Source: CAZDOD01 sp964506935
GTDB taxonomy: Bacteria; Desulfobacterota; Zymogenia; Zymogenales; Zymogenaceae
Length of the DNA: 17,887 nt
Direction of reading: 5' to 3'
NCBI GenBank assembly: GCA_964506935.1
Contig: CAZDOD010000044.1
Location: forward strand, 1-17,887
Shown: positions 7,045 through 14,532 of the stretch, piece after piece
Layout of the letters: each line of letters opens with the position of its first letter
Position numbering within the stretch: the stretch's first letter is position 1
Notes under the pieces: generated by a model
Seen by the model: the letters and a program-made list of their open reading frames with translations, nothing else
Database searches by the model: none
Told to the model about the DNA's origin: nothing
Position numbers and translations under genes: made by a program

Positions 7045-7049
7045 CTCCT
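7045..7049 (-). promoter_or_regulatory. Ribosome binding site choosing the second ATG of the CreD-like gene
   Basis: AGGAG on the minus strand has a 7-base spacer to the ATG at 7037 and a 1-base spacer to the ATG at 7043, so the inner ATG is the better start. Confidence 0.6.
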
Positions 7050-7135
7050 TTCTTGTCTTATTATCTTTTGACAAGTGTACAGAAGGACGGTTCAAAAAAA
7101 GCGGCAAAATAGTAAGAAAAGGTCTTTTCGGCCTT

Positions 7136-7163
7136 TATATATTAATACAAAAAGGAAAGTCAA
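7136..7163 (-). promoter_or_regulatory. Predicted promoter of the CreD-like gene
   Basis: On the minus strand TTGACT (7163-7158), a 16-base spacer and TATATA (7141-7136) form a sigma-70-like promoter. An alternative -10, TATAAA at 7139-7134, has an 18-base spacer. The leader is about 90 bases. Confidence 0.45.
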
Positions 7164-7164
7164 G

Positions 7165-7187
7165 GAGATATTTTCGGCAAATATCTC
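7165..7187. repeat. 9-5-9 perfect inverted repeat between divergent promoters
   Basis: GAGATATTT (7165-7173), TCGGC... (loop, with T7174) and AAATATCTC (7179-7187) form a perfect 9-bp dyad. It abuts the -35 box of the CreD-like gene (7158-7163) and lies 10 bases before the -35 box of the thioredoxin gene (7197-7202). It is well placed to be a shared operator. A transcript hairpin is the alternative. Confidence 0.5.
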
Positions 7188-7196
7188 AATTGTTTC

Positions 7197-7225
7197 TTGA
7201 TTTTTCTCTATCTCGTGATTATACT
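7197..7225 (+). promoter_or_regulatory. Predicted promoter of trxA
   Basis: TTGATT (7197-7202), a 17-base spacer and TATACT (7220-7225) resemble a sigma-70 promoter. The leader would be about 100 bases long and AT-rich, with no obvious structure. Confidence 0.45.
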
Positions 7226-7331
7226 ACTATTCAGTTAAAGGAAAAAGTCATATAAAAGAGTTGCCTCATATAAAATTGCGCATATTTAAATAGATAGGGA
7301 ATATTTGATTGAGATATTTTAGGAGGTAAAA

Positions 7332-7661
7332 ATGGCATCCGGCAATGTAGTTGAAATAACTGATTCAAATTTCGAGTCGGAAGTCCTGAAATCCGACAAG
7401 CTAACCCTCGTGGATTTTTGGGCCCCGTGGTGCGGGCCATGTAAGGTAATCGGCCCTCTGGTAGAGGAGCTCGCGAACGACTACGAGGGGAAAGTCAAAT
7501 TCACAAAACTCAACGTCGACGATAACCCAAACACCGCTTCCACCTATGGAATCAGGGGCATCCCTACAATAATCTTCTATAAGAACGGTGAGGTGGTCGA
7601 TCAGGTCGTCGGGGCGGTCCCCAAGTCCGAGCTGGAAAAGGTCATAAGCAAAGAAATCTGA
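7332..7661 (+). CDS. trxA: Thioredoxin
   Basis: This 109-residue cytosolic thioredoxin reduces protein disulfides using electrons from thioredoxin reductase. The active site FWAPWCGPCK is intact (Cys35 and Cys38), the cis-proline loop GIRGIPT is present near residue 77, and the length is standard for TrxA. AGGAGG lies 5 bases before the ATG. No reductase gene is adjacent. The gene is monocistronic in appearance, divergent from the CreD-like gene and convergent with rfaE2. Confidence 0.96.
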   Translation: MASGNVVEITDSNFESEVLKSDKLTLVDFWAPWCGPCKVIGPLVEELANDYEGKVKFTKLNVDDNPNTASTYGIRGIPTIIFYKNGEVVDQVVGAVPKSELEKVISKEI

Positions 7662-7690
7662 TCGAAAAGACATAGATAAGGGGAAGATAT

Positions 7691-7717
7691 AAAAAAACCA
7701 CCCGTAAAAAAGGGCGG
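7691..7717 (-). terminator. Rho-independent terminator of the AsmA-rfaE2 unit
   Basis: On the minus strand CCGCCC (7717-7712) pairs with GGGTGG (7703-7698) through one G-U pair, and T7 (7697-7691) follows. It lies about 85 bases after the rfaE2 stop. On the plus strand the stem has an A-C mismatch and no T-tract, so it does not look functional for trxA. Confidence 0.7.
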
Positions 7718-7801
7718 ATTCATCATTAAAGCCAAAATCACATATATAAAGAAGTGATCCTCATACTCGTACTACATTTTTGGTTTCATATCTCTATTTT
7801 T

Positions 7802-8287
7802 TCACTCGGTCTTTTTTATTCTTTCGATTAGGTTTGTTGTAGAGCTCCCCTCGTTCTCTTTCGCCCTGATGACCCTACCTCCCCAAGACCTGACCTCTTT
7901 CGCCCCGATTATATCTTTCTCTTCCCAATCCTCACCCTTGACCAATACATCAGGCCTTATAGCGAGGATGAGCCTTAGCGGGTCCGGATCGTCGAATATC
8001 ACGACGTAGTCGACCGATCTCAATGAAGTCAATATCTCGGCCCTCTCAACCTCGCTTGTGATAGGACGCCCTGGGCCTTTGAGCCCGCGCACGGATTTAT
8101 CCGAGTTGAGCCCTAAAACAAGGACGTCCCCCGCCCCCTTCGCCTCCCCGAGATACCTCACATGCCCCACATGGAGGAGATCGAAGCACCCATTTGTAAA
8201 GACCACCGCTTTTTTCTCCGACTTGAGCCTCTCAATTATCGGGAGAATCTCATCCAGCGTTAAAATCCTCTCCTCCGAAAACTCCAT
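7802..8287 (-). CDS. rfaE2: D-glycero-beta-D-manno-heptose 1-phosphate adenylyltransferase (RfaE2)
   Basis: This 161-residue cytidylyltransferase-like enzyme joins heptose 1-phosphate and ATP to give ADP-heptose, a precursor of the LPS inner core. It shows FTNGCFDLLHVGH (residues 30-42) with the HxGH nucleotide-binding motif at 39-42, LNSDKSVRGLKGPGRP (60-74), LVKGEDW (115-121) and the terminal GSSTTNLIERI segment (147-157). It is the stand-alone form; the RfaE1 kinase domain fused in HldE of enterics is absent and not encoded nearby. GAGGTG precedes the ATG. Only 4 bases separate it from the AsmA-like gene upstream, so the two are translated from one message. A terminator follows. Confidence 0.92.
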   Translation of the reverse strand: MEFSEERILTLDEILPIIERLKSEKKAVVFTNGCFDLLHVGHVRYLGEAKGAGDVLVLGLNSDKSVRGLKGPGRPITSEVERAEILTSLRSVDYVVIFDDPDPLRLILAIRPDVLVKGEDWEEKDIIGAKEVRSWGGRVIRAKENEGSSTTNLIERIKKTE

Positions 8288-8291
8288 CTTT

Positions 8292-10928
8292 TCACCTCGG
8301 TAAAAGCCCCCTTAAGGGAAAATTGTAAATCCTCTCGAAAATATTTATCGTCCCCTCACCTAGGGCCTGAAGGGTCATGGTGGTAACCACGGGGTCATCG
8401 GTGGTGCCGCCGACCTTGAAGTAAGTTGTAAAGAGGCTGGCATCATCTCCGGTGAGGACATAGCCGACGACCGGGATCTTGTTCACAATAAGATCGATCG
8501 TCTTTAGGATTTGAAAGCCGAGTATCATGTCCATGTCTCCGTTTGTCAAATCAACGCTCCCCACAACGCTAATACGTATGACCCCGCTATTTACGAAGAG
8601 ATTTTCTGTGGTCGCCTTACCGTCCTTGATCTCAAAATCACCTATAATAGACTCAAAAGGTATACCCTCTGTGTCCAACTTCGGAAATTTCAGCTGCAAA
8701 TAGTTGGAGATGTTCATCATAGAAATCACCTTCGATAGGACATTGAATTTTTTGAAGGCGCCGTTGGTAACCATTACTTTGGCGTTTCCATCCATAGTGT
8801 CGATTGCCGCCTCGAAATCTCCGGGATCGGACTTGAGTGATAGCTCAAATTTCGCATCTCCCCTGAACTCCTCCGAAAAACCAACATCAGAAAACAAGGC
8901 CCCCATATCCACACCCTCACCCTCGACGTTCATAAAAAAGAGTGATTCTCCGTCCTCGCCACCACCTTCCTCCCCTTCCATCCCTACCCCTTCACTCCCC
9001 TCTCCCCGATCTTCGGTGTAAACATACCCCCAGTCACCGGAGCATTTGCCGTCGTAAAGGGAAAACTCTATGTTATCAAGAAGTACGTACCCCTCCTCAA
9101 AGATGAGGCGGGACGAGAAATCTTCAAGCATCAGGACATTATCCCCTTCTCCAAATAGCTCAACTAGATCCATATACGGTGCATCAACAGACATGATAAG
9201 AAGGGGTTTCCCATAGTTTAAAAGGTTCCCCCTAGCACTAATGAGGGAATTTGGGAACCTTAACTCAACGGGCGATATCCTCATACCTTCATCTTCAAAG
9301 ACGAGAGAGGCATCCGTGGGCTCAAACGTCGCGTTTATAAATGGGACAGAGATCGACCAATCGAAAAGCTCGACCTCGCCCAAGAGCTCCGGAGCCCCTG
9401 ATGTATCACCCATCGGCGTATCTATGTTCATCCATCCCCTGACTTCGCCCACTCCCTCGGTAGGGGCGAGAAACGGGAGTGCTCTGACGGAATCAGACGC
9501 CAGAATATTCTTCACATCCTCAAATCCGATCTTATCGACCTTTACAACGAAATCCCTCATATAGCGGTCAGTGGAAAAATCCTCCACTCTCCATCGGAGT
9601 TCGCTTACATTTCCAGGGGGTGATTTAAAGGTGACATTTTCGATCAATATCTCATTCCCTGAAAGAGAAATGTCTGCCGAAAGCCCCCTGGCGATCACCA
9701 ACCCCAGATCGATGTCCGCATTCTTCAAGGTACTGTTGATCTCGAAAACGCTCCCTTCCCCACCAATCTCAAGAGGATCCCCCTTTACTCTTATCGAACC
9801 CTCAACCTTGCCGGCAAGCAGAAGGGCTTTCAAATCCCTCCCCTTCTTTTCCGGAATCAATCCAAAAGGGACAAGGGAGATATCGTCTTCGATATCAAAG
9901 CCCGAAAAGTTAGATTCCAAATCCATCGAGACCCTGTCATCGTCCCCCTCTTTTTTCCTCTTCAACGTGAGATCGACCTCTGCATCGAGGGAGCCCTTCG
10001 ATATGATGAGGTCTTCAATATCTAACTTTTCGGGAGTCAAATTTAGACTTCCGGAAATGGCGATCCTATCAAGGTTTAGGCCCTCCGGATAATAGGAAAG
10101 GCCCATGATACCGATATCGTCCCCGCTCAGATCACCGAGAAGCTCCCAATTTTGTGTGTCCTTGAAGTATAGGTCAACCTTGCCGCTTAAAATTCCACCT
10201 ATTGCAAAGTTTTTTTCATAAAAAAATATAGGATTGGCAGTGGCCAGATCCACCCCCTTTATCCACACCTTCGCTATAATATCCCCATCATCGAGATACT
10301 TCCCTACGGCCCTTATCCTCCCGGTGCCACTCTCTGCCGGTGGGGCCATCGAGACAGAAAATCTTATCGGTCCCCTCTCCCTGTTTTTACGAAACCAGGC
10401 GTAAAAGACGGTAAATTCGTATCGTTTCTCCTTCGAAAATCTCGTGTCTTCGACCTCGATGGATGCATTGGTTATCGAGACCTCCCTCATTCCAACCCTG
10501 TCTTCTTCCTCTGGGGTCGATCGGCCGAGCGAAGAAAACATATCCCCCCCGAATGTCTCGTCGCCTTCGATCTTTAATATGACCTCGGGCGATACGATCT
10601 TTACCCTTTTTGGGACGACATCCCCTCTCAACAGACGGGTAAGGTATATCCCAAAAACGACCTCATTTGCCTTGATATGTTGTATTTTGCCATCCCCATC
10701 TGCCAAAAGATCGTGTGCCCTGACACCGATGTAGGGGAAAAGCGATATCTCCATCTCCCCCAAATAAACATCGCCGCCCAGGGTATCTTCAAGGCTCCCT
10801 ACTATATTGGGGCGATATTTTTCGAGGTCAACTGAGGATACGGCTATAATGGAGACCTGTAGAGCTATCAGGAAGATAAGGACGGCGACCTCGATGATGA
10901 TCTTGATCCCTTTATGAATTTTACTCAT
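8292..10928 (-). CDS. AsmA-family envelope protein
   Basis: This 878-residue protein has the AsmA-like layout. An N-terminal membrane anchor (about residues 9-31) is followed by VDLEKYRPNIVGSLEDTLGGDVYLGEMEISLFPYIGVRAHDL, a typical AsmA N-terminal block. A long, repetitive, beta-rich periplasmic region follows. The C-terminal AsmA/YhdP-like domain (about 705-860) includes DGNAKVMVTNGAF, FEIKDGKATTENLFVNSGVIRISVVGSVDL and the motif-like FKVGGTTDDPVV. AsmA-type proteins are proposed to bridge the periplasm and move phospholipids to the outer membrane; this member's specific role is inferred. A Glu/Gly-rich low-complexity stretch occupies residues 639-662. AAGGA precedes the ATG. It is 4 bases upstream of rfaE2, supporting an outer-membrane role. 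Confidence 0.85.
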   Translation of the reverse strand: MSKIHKGIKIIIEVAVLIFLIALQVSIIAVSSVDLEKYRPNIVGSLEDTLGGDVYLGEMEISLFPYIGVRAHDLLADGDGKIQHIKANEVVFGIYLTRLLRGDVVPKRVKIVSPEVILKIEGDETFGGDMFSSLGRSTPEEEDRVGMREVSITNASIEVEDTRFSKEKRYEFTVFYAWFRKNRERGPIRFSVSMAPPAESGTGRIRAVGKYLDDGDIIAKVWIKGVDLATANPIFFYEKNFAIGGILSGKVDLYFKDTQNWELLGDLSGDDIGIMGLSYYPEGLNLDRIAISGSLNLTPEKLDIEDLIISKGSLDAEVDLTLKRKKEGDDDRVSMDLESNFSGFDIEDDISLVPFGLIPEKKGRDLKALLLAGKVEGSIRVKGDPLEIGGEGSVFEINSTLKNADIDLGLVIARGLSADISLSGNEILIENVTFKSPPGNVSELRWRVEDFSTDRYMRDFVVKVDKIGFEDVKNILASDSVRALPFLAPTEGVGEVRGWMNIDTPMGDTSGAPELLGEVELFDWSISVPFINATFEPTDASLVFEDEGMRISPVELRFPNSLISARGNLLNYGKPLLIMSVDAPYMDLVELFGEGDNVLMLEDFSSRLIFEEGYVLLDNIEFSLYDGKCSGDWGYVYTEDRGEGSEGVGMEGEEGGGEDGESLFFMNVEGEGVDMGALFSDVGFSEEFRGDAKFELSLKSDPGDFEAAIDTMDGNAKVMVTNGAFKKFNVLSKVISMMNISNYLQLKFPKLDTEGIPFESIIGDFEIKDGKATTENLFVNSGVIRISVVGSVDLTNGDMDMILGFQILKTIDLIVNKIPVVGYVLTGDDASLFTTYFKVGGTTDDPVVTTMTLQALGEGTINIFERIYNFPLRGLLPR

Positions 10929-11038
10929 TTATCCTTTACATTTCCAGAGGTCCCGAATTTTATCCAATGAAACCCTTGTTAATCTCTTCGGTGAACCTTC
11001 CGTCCTAAAGTCCTATATCAATAAGGATCCAAACAGCG

Positions 11039-11929
11039 CTATTTTATGACATCGAGGATTTTTACCAAAAGCTCCTCTGGGGCGCTTTTATTCTCCCTCG
11101 CGGCTTCAACCGTCAGTCTCCCCATGACCTTATAGAATTCCAAAAGGTGCGGAATCTTTTCTTTCATCGCATCGATATGATCCGAGACCGTCTGAAAATC
11201 ACCTCTCGATATCGGCCCCGTCAGGGCCTTTGGTGCGCCCAGGGCCTTGATGTTTTTCAACGTTCCCTCTATTAGGGGCATGAGGGCGGAAAGTGCCGTC
11301 CCCTTATCGAGACCTATGACCTCGTACATCATAAGTGCCGCCCAGACGAGCGAGAGGAGATAGTTGGATGCCACGACCGCCCCGGCGTGATAGAGTGGCT
11401 TTTCTTCCTTCGGTATTTCCACTTCCGTCCCGTTGAAAATCTCGATTATCTTTTTTAGCTCAGACTTTGTCTCGGCGTCACCCTCGAGACAGAAAACCGA
11501 ACCCGGAATATTTTTCTTGGCCTGGACAAAATCCGCAAAGCTCTGTAGGGGATGGAGCGACGCCACGTATGCCCCCGCCTCCCGTGCAGGGGCGAGTACG
11601 TCCGAGGTTAGGGAGCCGCTCATGTGGACTACAATCTGACCTTTTTTAAATCCCCCCTCCTTTGCAATATCGGAGGCTACTTTCCCTATGACCCTGTCCG
11701 GCGTGGTGATAAAAAGGATATCCACGTCTCTTGAATTGGGGACGGGGTCCTTGGAGGTTGTGACTCTTCCGCCTTTGCCTTTACCCATCTCTTGGGCCGC
11801 GATCTCGAGTTTATCGGGGTTGGTGCTCGAAATAAATCCAACCTCATAACCCATCTCCTTTAGTAGCACTCCAACAGCCGTGCCCACCTTACCAACACCT
11901 ACGATTCCAATCTTTTTACCGTTCGACAT
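11039..11929 (-). CDS. Rossmann-like and DUF2520 domain protein
   Basis: This 296-residue protein combines an NAD(P)-binding Rossmann fold with a helical DUF2520 domain, resembling 6-phosphogluconate/ketopantoate-type dehydrogenases. The dinucleotide motif GVGKVG is at residues 11-16. VVHMSGSLTSDVL (100-112), SLHPLQSF (124-131) and YHAGAVVASNYLLSL (180-194) are the conserved DUF2520-family blocks. The substrate is unknown; members are annotated variously as putative oxidoreductases. The ATG at 11929 was chosen because AGGAGG lies 6 bases upstream; a longer frame starting at 11950 has no ribosome site. It lies between the 299-residue unknown gene (68-base gap) and the AsmA-like gene (110-base gap), all on the minus strand with no terminator between. 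Confidence 0.82.
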   Translation of the reverse strand: MSNGKKIGIVGVGKVGTAVGVLLKEMGYEVGFISSTNPDKLEIAAQEMGKGKGGRVTTSKDPVPNSRDVDILFITTPDRVIGKVASDIAKEGGFKKGQIVVHMSGSLTSDVLAPAREAGAYVASLHPLQSFADFVQAKKNIPGSVFCLEGDAETKSELKKIIEIFNGTEVEIPKEEKPLYHAGAVVASNYLLSLVWAALMMYEVIGLDKGTALSALMPLIEGTLKNIKALGAPKALTGPISRGDFQTVSDHIDAMKEKIPHLLEFYKVMGRLTVEAARENKSAPEELLVKILDVIK

Positions 11930-11935
11930 CAGGTT

Positions 11936-11941
11936 CCTCCT
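11936..11941 (-). promoter_or_regulatory. Ribosome binding site setting the start of the DUF2520 gene
   Basis: AGGAGG on the minus strand sits 6 bases before the ATG at 11929. It lies inside the extended upstream reading frame, so the upstream ATG at 11950 is unlikely to be used. Confidence 0.75.
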
Positions 11942-11997
11942 TTCTTGCATCCAAAAAAATCCAATAACAATATATGAAGGACCATAAACCTCACTGA

Positions 11998-12897
11998 CTA
12001 TATATCACCCTTTCCGTGGGCCGTAAATTCCTCTTTAAACTTCGATCTATCTACAATATAAGAATTACGCTCTTTCGCCTCTCGGACCTTTTCTCGGTAT
12101 TGATCTGAGGCGAAATAGTCCCTGAGCCTTTTAGACACCGGGAGGATCTGCTCTCCGGGCGACCATTCCTCAATCTTTCCGGTGGACCTGTTTATAACGC
12201 ATCCCAACTCCACGGCATAAGACACCGTAGCGAGCGGAGAAGTTAGGAGGTCTCTTGCTATAGCCTCGAATCTTCCCTGCATCTCGGGGTTGAAAAAAAA
12301 GAACCTGGGGCTGTACATAACGGCGCCGTGGAAATGCTCCGGTACATCGAGGATACCCTCAAAATCAAGCCTTTGTATAATGCGCATCATAACGCCTTCC
12401 AGGTCTCTTAATACTCCGAGACCCGGATATCTCTGCCCCGGAAGCCTCGGCCTGTTATCGGAAAAAACAGACCTTGGATTCTGTATGCTTATCCATTCTA
12501 TCATAAGCATAATAAGATCATCGAAAGAGAAGCCCTCTACAAAATTTTGCTTGGGCTGAAATATCCCCTCCTTGACCACCAACTCCATCAGGAGACCTTT
12601 CTCGAAATCTTTCCCATCATAAAGGCGCATCCTGTGCTCAAAGGGGTGACGCCTGTCGACAACCACTTCGAGGTCCAAAAAACCCATTTTGTGAAGCTTC
12701 TCAATAATTCCCTCGTTGTGTAGAAGCTCCATCAAGTCTTTTGGAGAATAGACGCCGAGAAAGAACTCGCTCCCCTCCTTCTTATCAAAGCTCTCCCACA
12801 CATCTTTTAGATCTACATCCAAGGAGTATGGGATATCGAGCGTGGGCTTGATAAATACGAGGCTCTTTAAACGGTTGAGCTTACCGGAGAGTTTCAC
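11998..12897 (-). CDS. Unknown cytosolic protein with a GNAT-like motif
   Basis: I do not firmly recognise this 299-residue protein. It has no signal peptide or membrane segment. One striking block, RLPGQRYPGLGVLRDLEGVMMRI (residues 151-173), contains RYPGLG (156-161), which fits the R-x-x-G-x-G acetyl-CoA loop of GNAT acetyltransferases, followed by a helix. A later HFHGAVMYSPRFFFFNPE segment (188-205) resembles the 'ha..lY.r.GF' end of that fold. A GNAT-related acyltransferase is therefore possible but unproven. The start is GTG at 12897, preceded by GAGAAGG about 6 bases upstream. It begins a four-gene minus-strand run ending with rfaE2 and has a predicted promoter flanked by an inverted repeat. 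Confidence 0.6.
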   Translation of the reverse strand: MKLSGKLNRLKSLVFIKPTLDIPYSLDVDLKDVWESFDKKEGSEFFLGVYSPKDLMELLHNEGIIEKLHKMGFLDLEVVVDRRHPFEHRMRLYDGKDFEKGLLMELVVKEGIFQPKQNFVEGFSFDDLIMLMIEWISIQNPRSVFSDNRPRLPGQRYPGLGVLRDLEGVMMRIIQRLDFEGILDVPEHFHGAVMYSPRFFFFNPEMQGRFEAIARDLLTSPLATVSYAVELGCVINRSTGKIEEWSPGEQILPVSKRLRDYFASDQYREKVREAKERNSYIVDRSKFKEEFTAHGKGDI

Positions 12898-12910
12898 CTT
12901 TTACCTTCTC

Positions 12911-12961
12911 TTTTCCCGTTATCAATCTTATTTGTTTTTTCATTTAAAGTAAACGGGAAAA
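12911..12961. repeat. 10-bp inverted repeat flanking the promoter
   Basis: TTTTCCCGTT (12911-12920) and AACGGGAAAA (12952-12961) are perfect inverted copies 31 bases apart. They bracket the predicted -35 and -10 elements, one arm just upstream of -35 and the other at the start site. This may be a two-site operator; as a transcript hairpin the loop would be large. Confidence 0.4.
12925..12953 (-). promoter_or_regulatory. Predicted promoter of the 12897-to-7802 gene run
   Basis: On the minus strand TTTACT (12953-12948), a 17-base spacer and TAAGAT (12930-12925) match the sigma-70 consensus at four of six positions each. The start site would be near 12918, about 20 bases before the GTG start. 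Confidence 0.4.
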
Positions 12962-12966
12962 ATAAA

Positions 12967-12993
12967 AAAATGGAGGCAAAAAACCTCCATTTT
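12967..12993 (-). terminator. Rho-independent terminator of the DUF4388-roadblock unit
   Basis: AAAATGGAGG (12967-12976), a 7-base loop and CCTCCATTTT (12984-12993) form a perfect stem. On the minus strand T7-A-T5 follows, so it terminates transcripts arriving from the roadblock gene, about 170 bases after its stop. Confidence 0.75.
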
Positions 12994-13091
12994 AAAAACT
13001 ATAAACCTCTTTAACTAACTATATAAAGCTACCCTTTTGAGTCCCCTTTTTAAGAAATTTTTCGTGACTCTAAATATATTGAATAGTGCAT

Positions 13092-13117
13092 GAATGAGGG
13101 GATTTATCCCCCCATTC
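13092..13117. other. Hairpin in the 3' region of the roadblock gene
   Basis: GAATG-A-GGGGA (13092-13102) pairs with TCCCC-C-CATTC (13107-13117) around a 4-base loop, with one internal mismatch. No T-tract follows on either strand. The rest of 12994-13164 shows no gene that I can support. Confidence 0.4.
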
Positions 13118-13164
13118 AATCTCGCACATCGCTGAAAGACTTAAAGACTACCTTACTGAATGAC

Positions 13165-13533
13165 CTAAACGAGCTTCGCGAGTTCTTCAACCGCCCTTTT
13201 CATATCGAGGAAGATCAGACCCAACTTTGCATCTTTCCTCACCAGGGTAGTAAGCACTGCATCTTCCCCGGCATTCATAAGGAGAACATATCCAGCCTCG
13301 CCACGGATGAATACCTGATCGAGTTTACCCCTGTTTAATTCTTGGGCTGTTCTTTCACCCAAAGATAGCATGGCTGCACTCATTGCCGCCACCCTATCCT
13401 CTTCTACGTCCTGGGGAAGTGCAGAGGCCATTATAAGTCCATCTACACTGACTATAGCAGAAGCTTCTATATCAGGTGTCCCTGCTTCTAAATCTTTCAA
13501 GACTACGGTCATACTTTCAGTCCTGCTGGCCAT
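13165..13533 (-). CDS. Roadblock/LC7 domain protein
   Basis: This 122-residue cytosolic protein is a single roadblock/LC7 domain. DIEASAIVSVDGLIMASALP (21-40) is the first strand-turn-strand, EEDRVAAMSAAMLSLGERTAQEL (44-66) the central helix, and GKLDQVFIRGEAGYVLLMNAGEDAVLTTL (69-97) and KLGLIFLDMKRAVEELA (103-119) complete the fold. Bacterial members such as MglB act as dimers that regulate Ras-like GTPases of the MglA type, but no GTPase gene is in the window. AGGAGG precedes the ATG. The gene lies 51 bases after the receiver-DUF4388 gene on the same strand, so they probably form one unit. Confidence 0.88.
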   Translation of the reverse strand: MASRTESMTVVLKDLEAGTPDIEASAIVSVDGLIMASALPQDVEEDRVAAMSAAMLSLGERTAQELNRGKLDQVFIRGEAGYVLLMNAGEDAVLTTLVRKDAKLGLIFLDMKRAVEELAKLV

Positions 13534-13584
13534 AAAAGACCTCCTTTCTTATCTGACAAACTTAAACATTCTATTCTAGAAAAC

Positions 13585-14505
13585 TTATTTCTTAACTTTT
13601 TCCTTTGCCTTCTCTTCTCTCTCGGAGAGCTTCTTCAGGTTAAATTTAACCATATCGTTGTCCGGCTGGATTTTCATGGCAGTCTCCCACTCCTTCCTGG
13701 CCTTTTTGAAGTCGTTTGCCCTCAAATACTGGAAACCCATATCGAAGTGACTGAAGAATTTCTTCTGGTCTTCCTCACTGATTCCGTCAGCGAGTGCCAT
13801 TTTTTCTTTGGAAGTCCTTGTGGCCTCATCAGCGATCCTCAGTCCCTCCATGACGAGAAACTGCCAGTCCTTATCTATAGTTTTTTTCTTCGGTGAATCA
13901 CCCCTCTTGGACACGAAGGTCCCCTCGGGCCATGTCAGGATCTGATAAAATGCCTCCTCACCCACAAGATTCCCGGCCTCAGAGTGGATGATCCCTCCGT
14001 CTTTGAAATAAATCTTGCCTTCCTTATCACTACTCCTGATCGAGAGCGAGGAGTGTATCTTGCCCAGACATGTCATCTGGATTACGTCGGTGAGGAGTAG
14101 GTCGGATAGCTGACCTTCAAAACCCTTTCTCACCTCTTTTAGCGAATCGATGATTATATTTCTTATATCCCTCATCTCAAACGGTTTTTCGATGTAGGAT
14201 AGGGAACCCCTCATCGTAGCCTCTTTCTGGATATCCGGAGAACCGTAGGCGGTCATAATGATTACCTTAACTCCCGGATAACTCTTTTTAATCTTGCTTA
14301 AGAGATCTAAGCCCGATATCCCCGGCATCCTGATATCTGTAATGACCAATTTGATATCTTCATTATTAAGGACTTTCAGCGCATCTTCAGCGCTGTTGGC
14401 GATGAGGACCTCAAACTTATCCTTATCCTTAGAGAGGCTCTTGGACATGCTCCATGTCAGTGTTTCCTCATCATCTACAATCAGTATCTTATCCGCATCA
14501 GGCAT
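13585..14505 (-). CDS. Response regulator: receiver, DUF4388 and TPR-like helices
   Basis: This 306-residue cytosolic protein starts with a receiver domain (residues 5-122): acidic pocket DDEE (11-14), phospho-acceptor Asp57 in VITDIRMP, Thr85 in IIMTAYG, Lys107 in IEKPFE. A DUF4388 (PatA-N-like) region follows at about 129-227, with LSDLLLTDVIQMTCLGKIHSSLSIR and GKIYFKDGGIIHSEAG. The C-terminus (about 250-293) resembles a TPR helix pair, and a Lys/Glu-rich tail ends the protein. There is no DNA-binding domain, so output is likely by protein contact. The ATG at 14505 was chosen because AAAGGAA lies 8 bases upstream; a frame extending 13 codons further would cross the predicted start site. It is transcribed from a predicted sigma-54 promoter, followed by the roadblock gene. 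Confidence 0.87.
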   Translation of the reverse strand: MPDADKILIVDDEETLTWSMSKSLSKDKDKFEVLIANSAEDALKVLNNEDIKLVITDIRMPGISGLDLLSKIKKSYPGVKVIIMTAYGSPDIQKEATMRGSLSYIEKPFEMRDIRNIIIDSLKEVRKGFEGQLSDLLLTDVIQMTCLGKIHSSLSIRSSDKEGKIYFKDGGIIHSEAGNLVGEEAFYQILTWPEGTFVSKRGDSPKKKTIDKDWQFLVMEGLRIADEATRTSKEKMALADGISEEDQKKFFSHFDMGFQYLRANDFKKARKEWETAMKIQPDNDMVKFNLKKLSEREEKAKEKVKK

Positions 14506-14513
14506 ATTATAAT

Positions 14514-14518
14514 TCCTT
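14514..14518 (-). promoter_or_regulatory. Ribosome binding site for the receiver-DUF4388 gene
   Basis: AAGGA on the minus strand with an 8-base spacer to the ATG at 14505 fixes the start downstream of the longest open frame. Confidence 0.55.
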
Positions 14519-14532
14519 TCTGCTATTAATAA

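Noticed and set aside
9571..10092. 173-codon plus-strand open frame inside the AsmA-like gene
   Set aside because: It is antisense to a well-supported coding region, its product is Ser/Pro/Phe-rich in the way of complement translations, and no ribosome site or family motif is seen.
13039..13070. GAGTC ... GACTC inverted repeat in the gap after the roadblock gene
   Set aside because: The arms are only 5 bp with a 22-base AT-rich loop; not distinguishable from chance.
13090..13338. 82-codon plus-strand open frame overlapping the roadblock gene
   Set aside because: Most of it is antisense to the conserved roadblock domain, and its start lies within a hairpin without a Shine-Dalgarno sequence.
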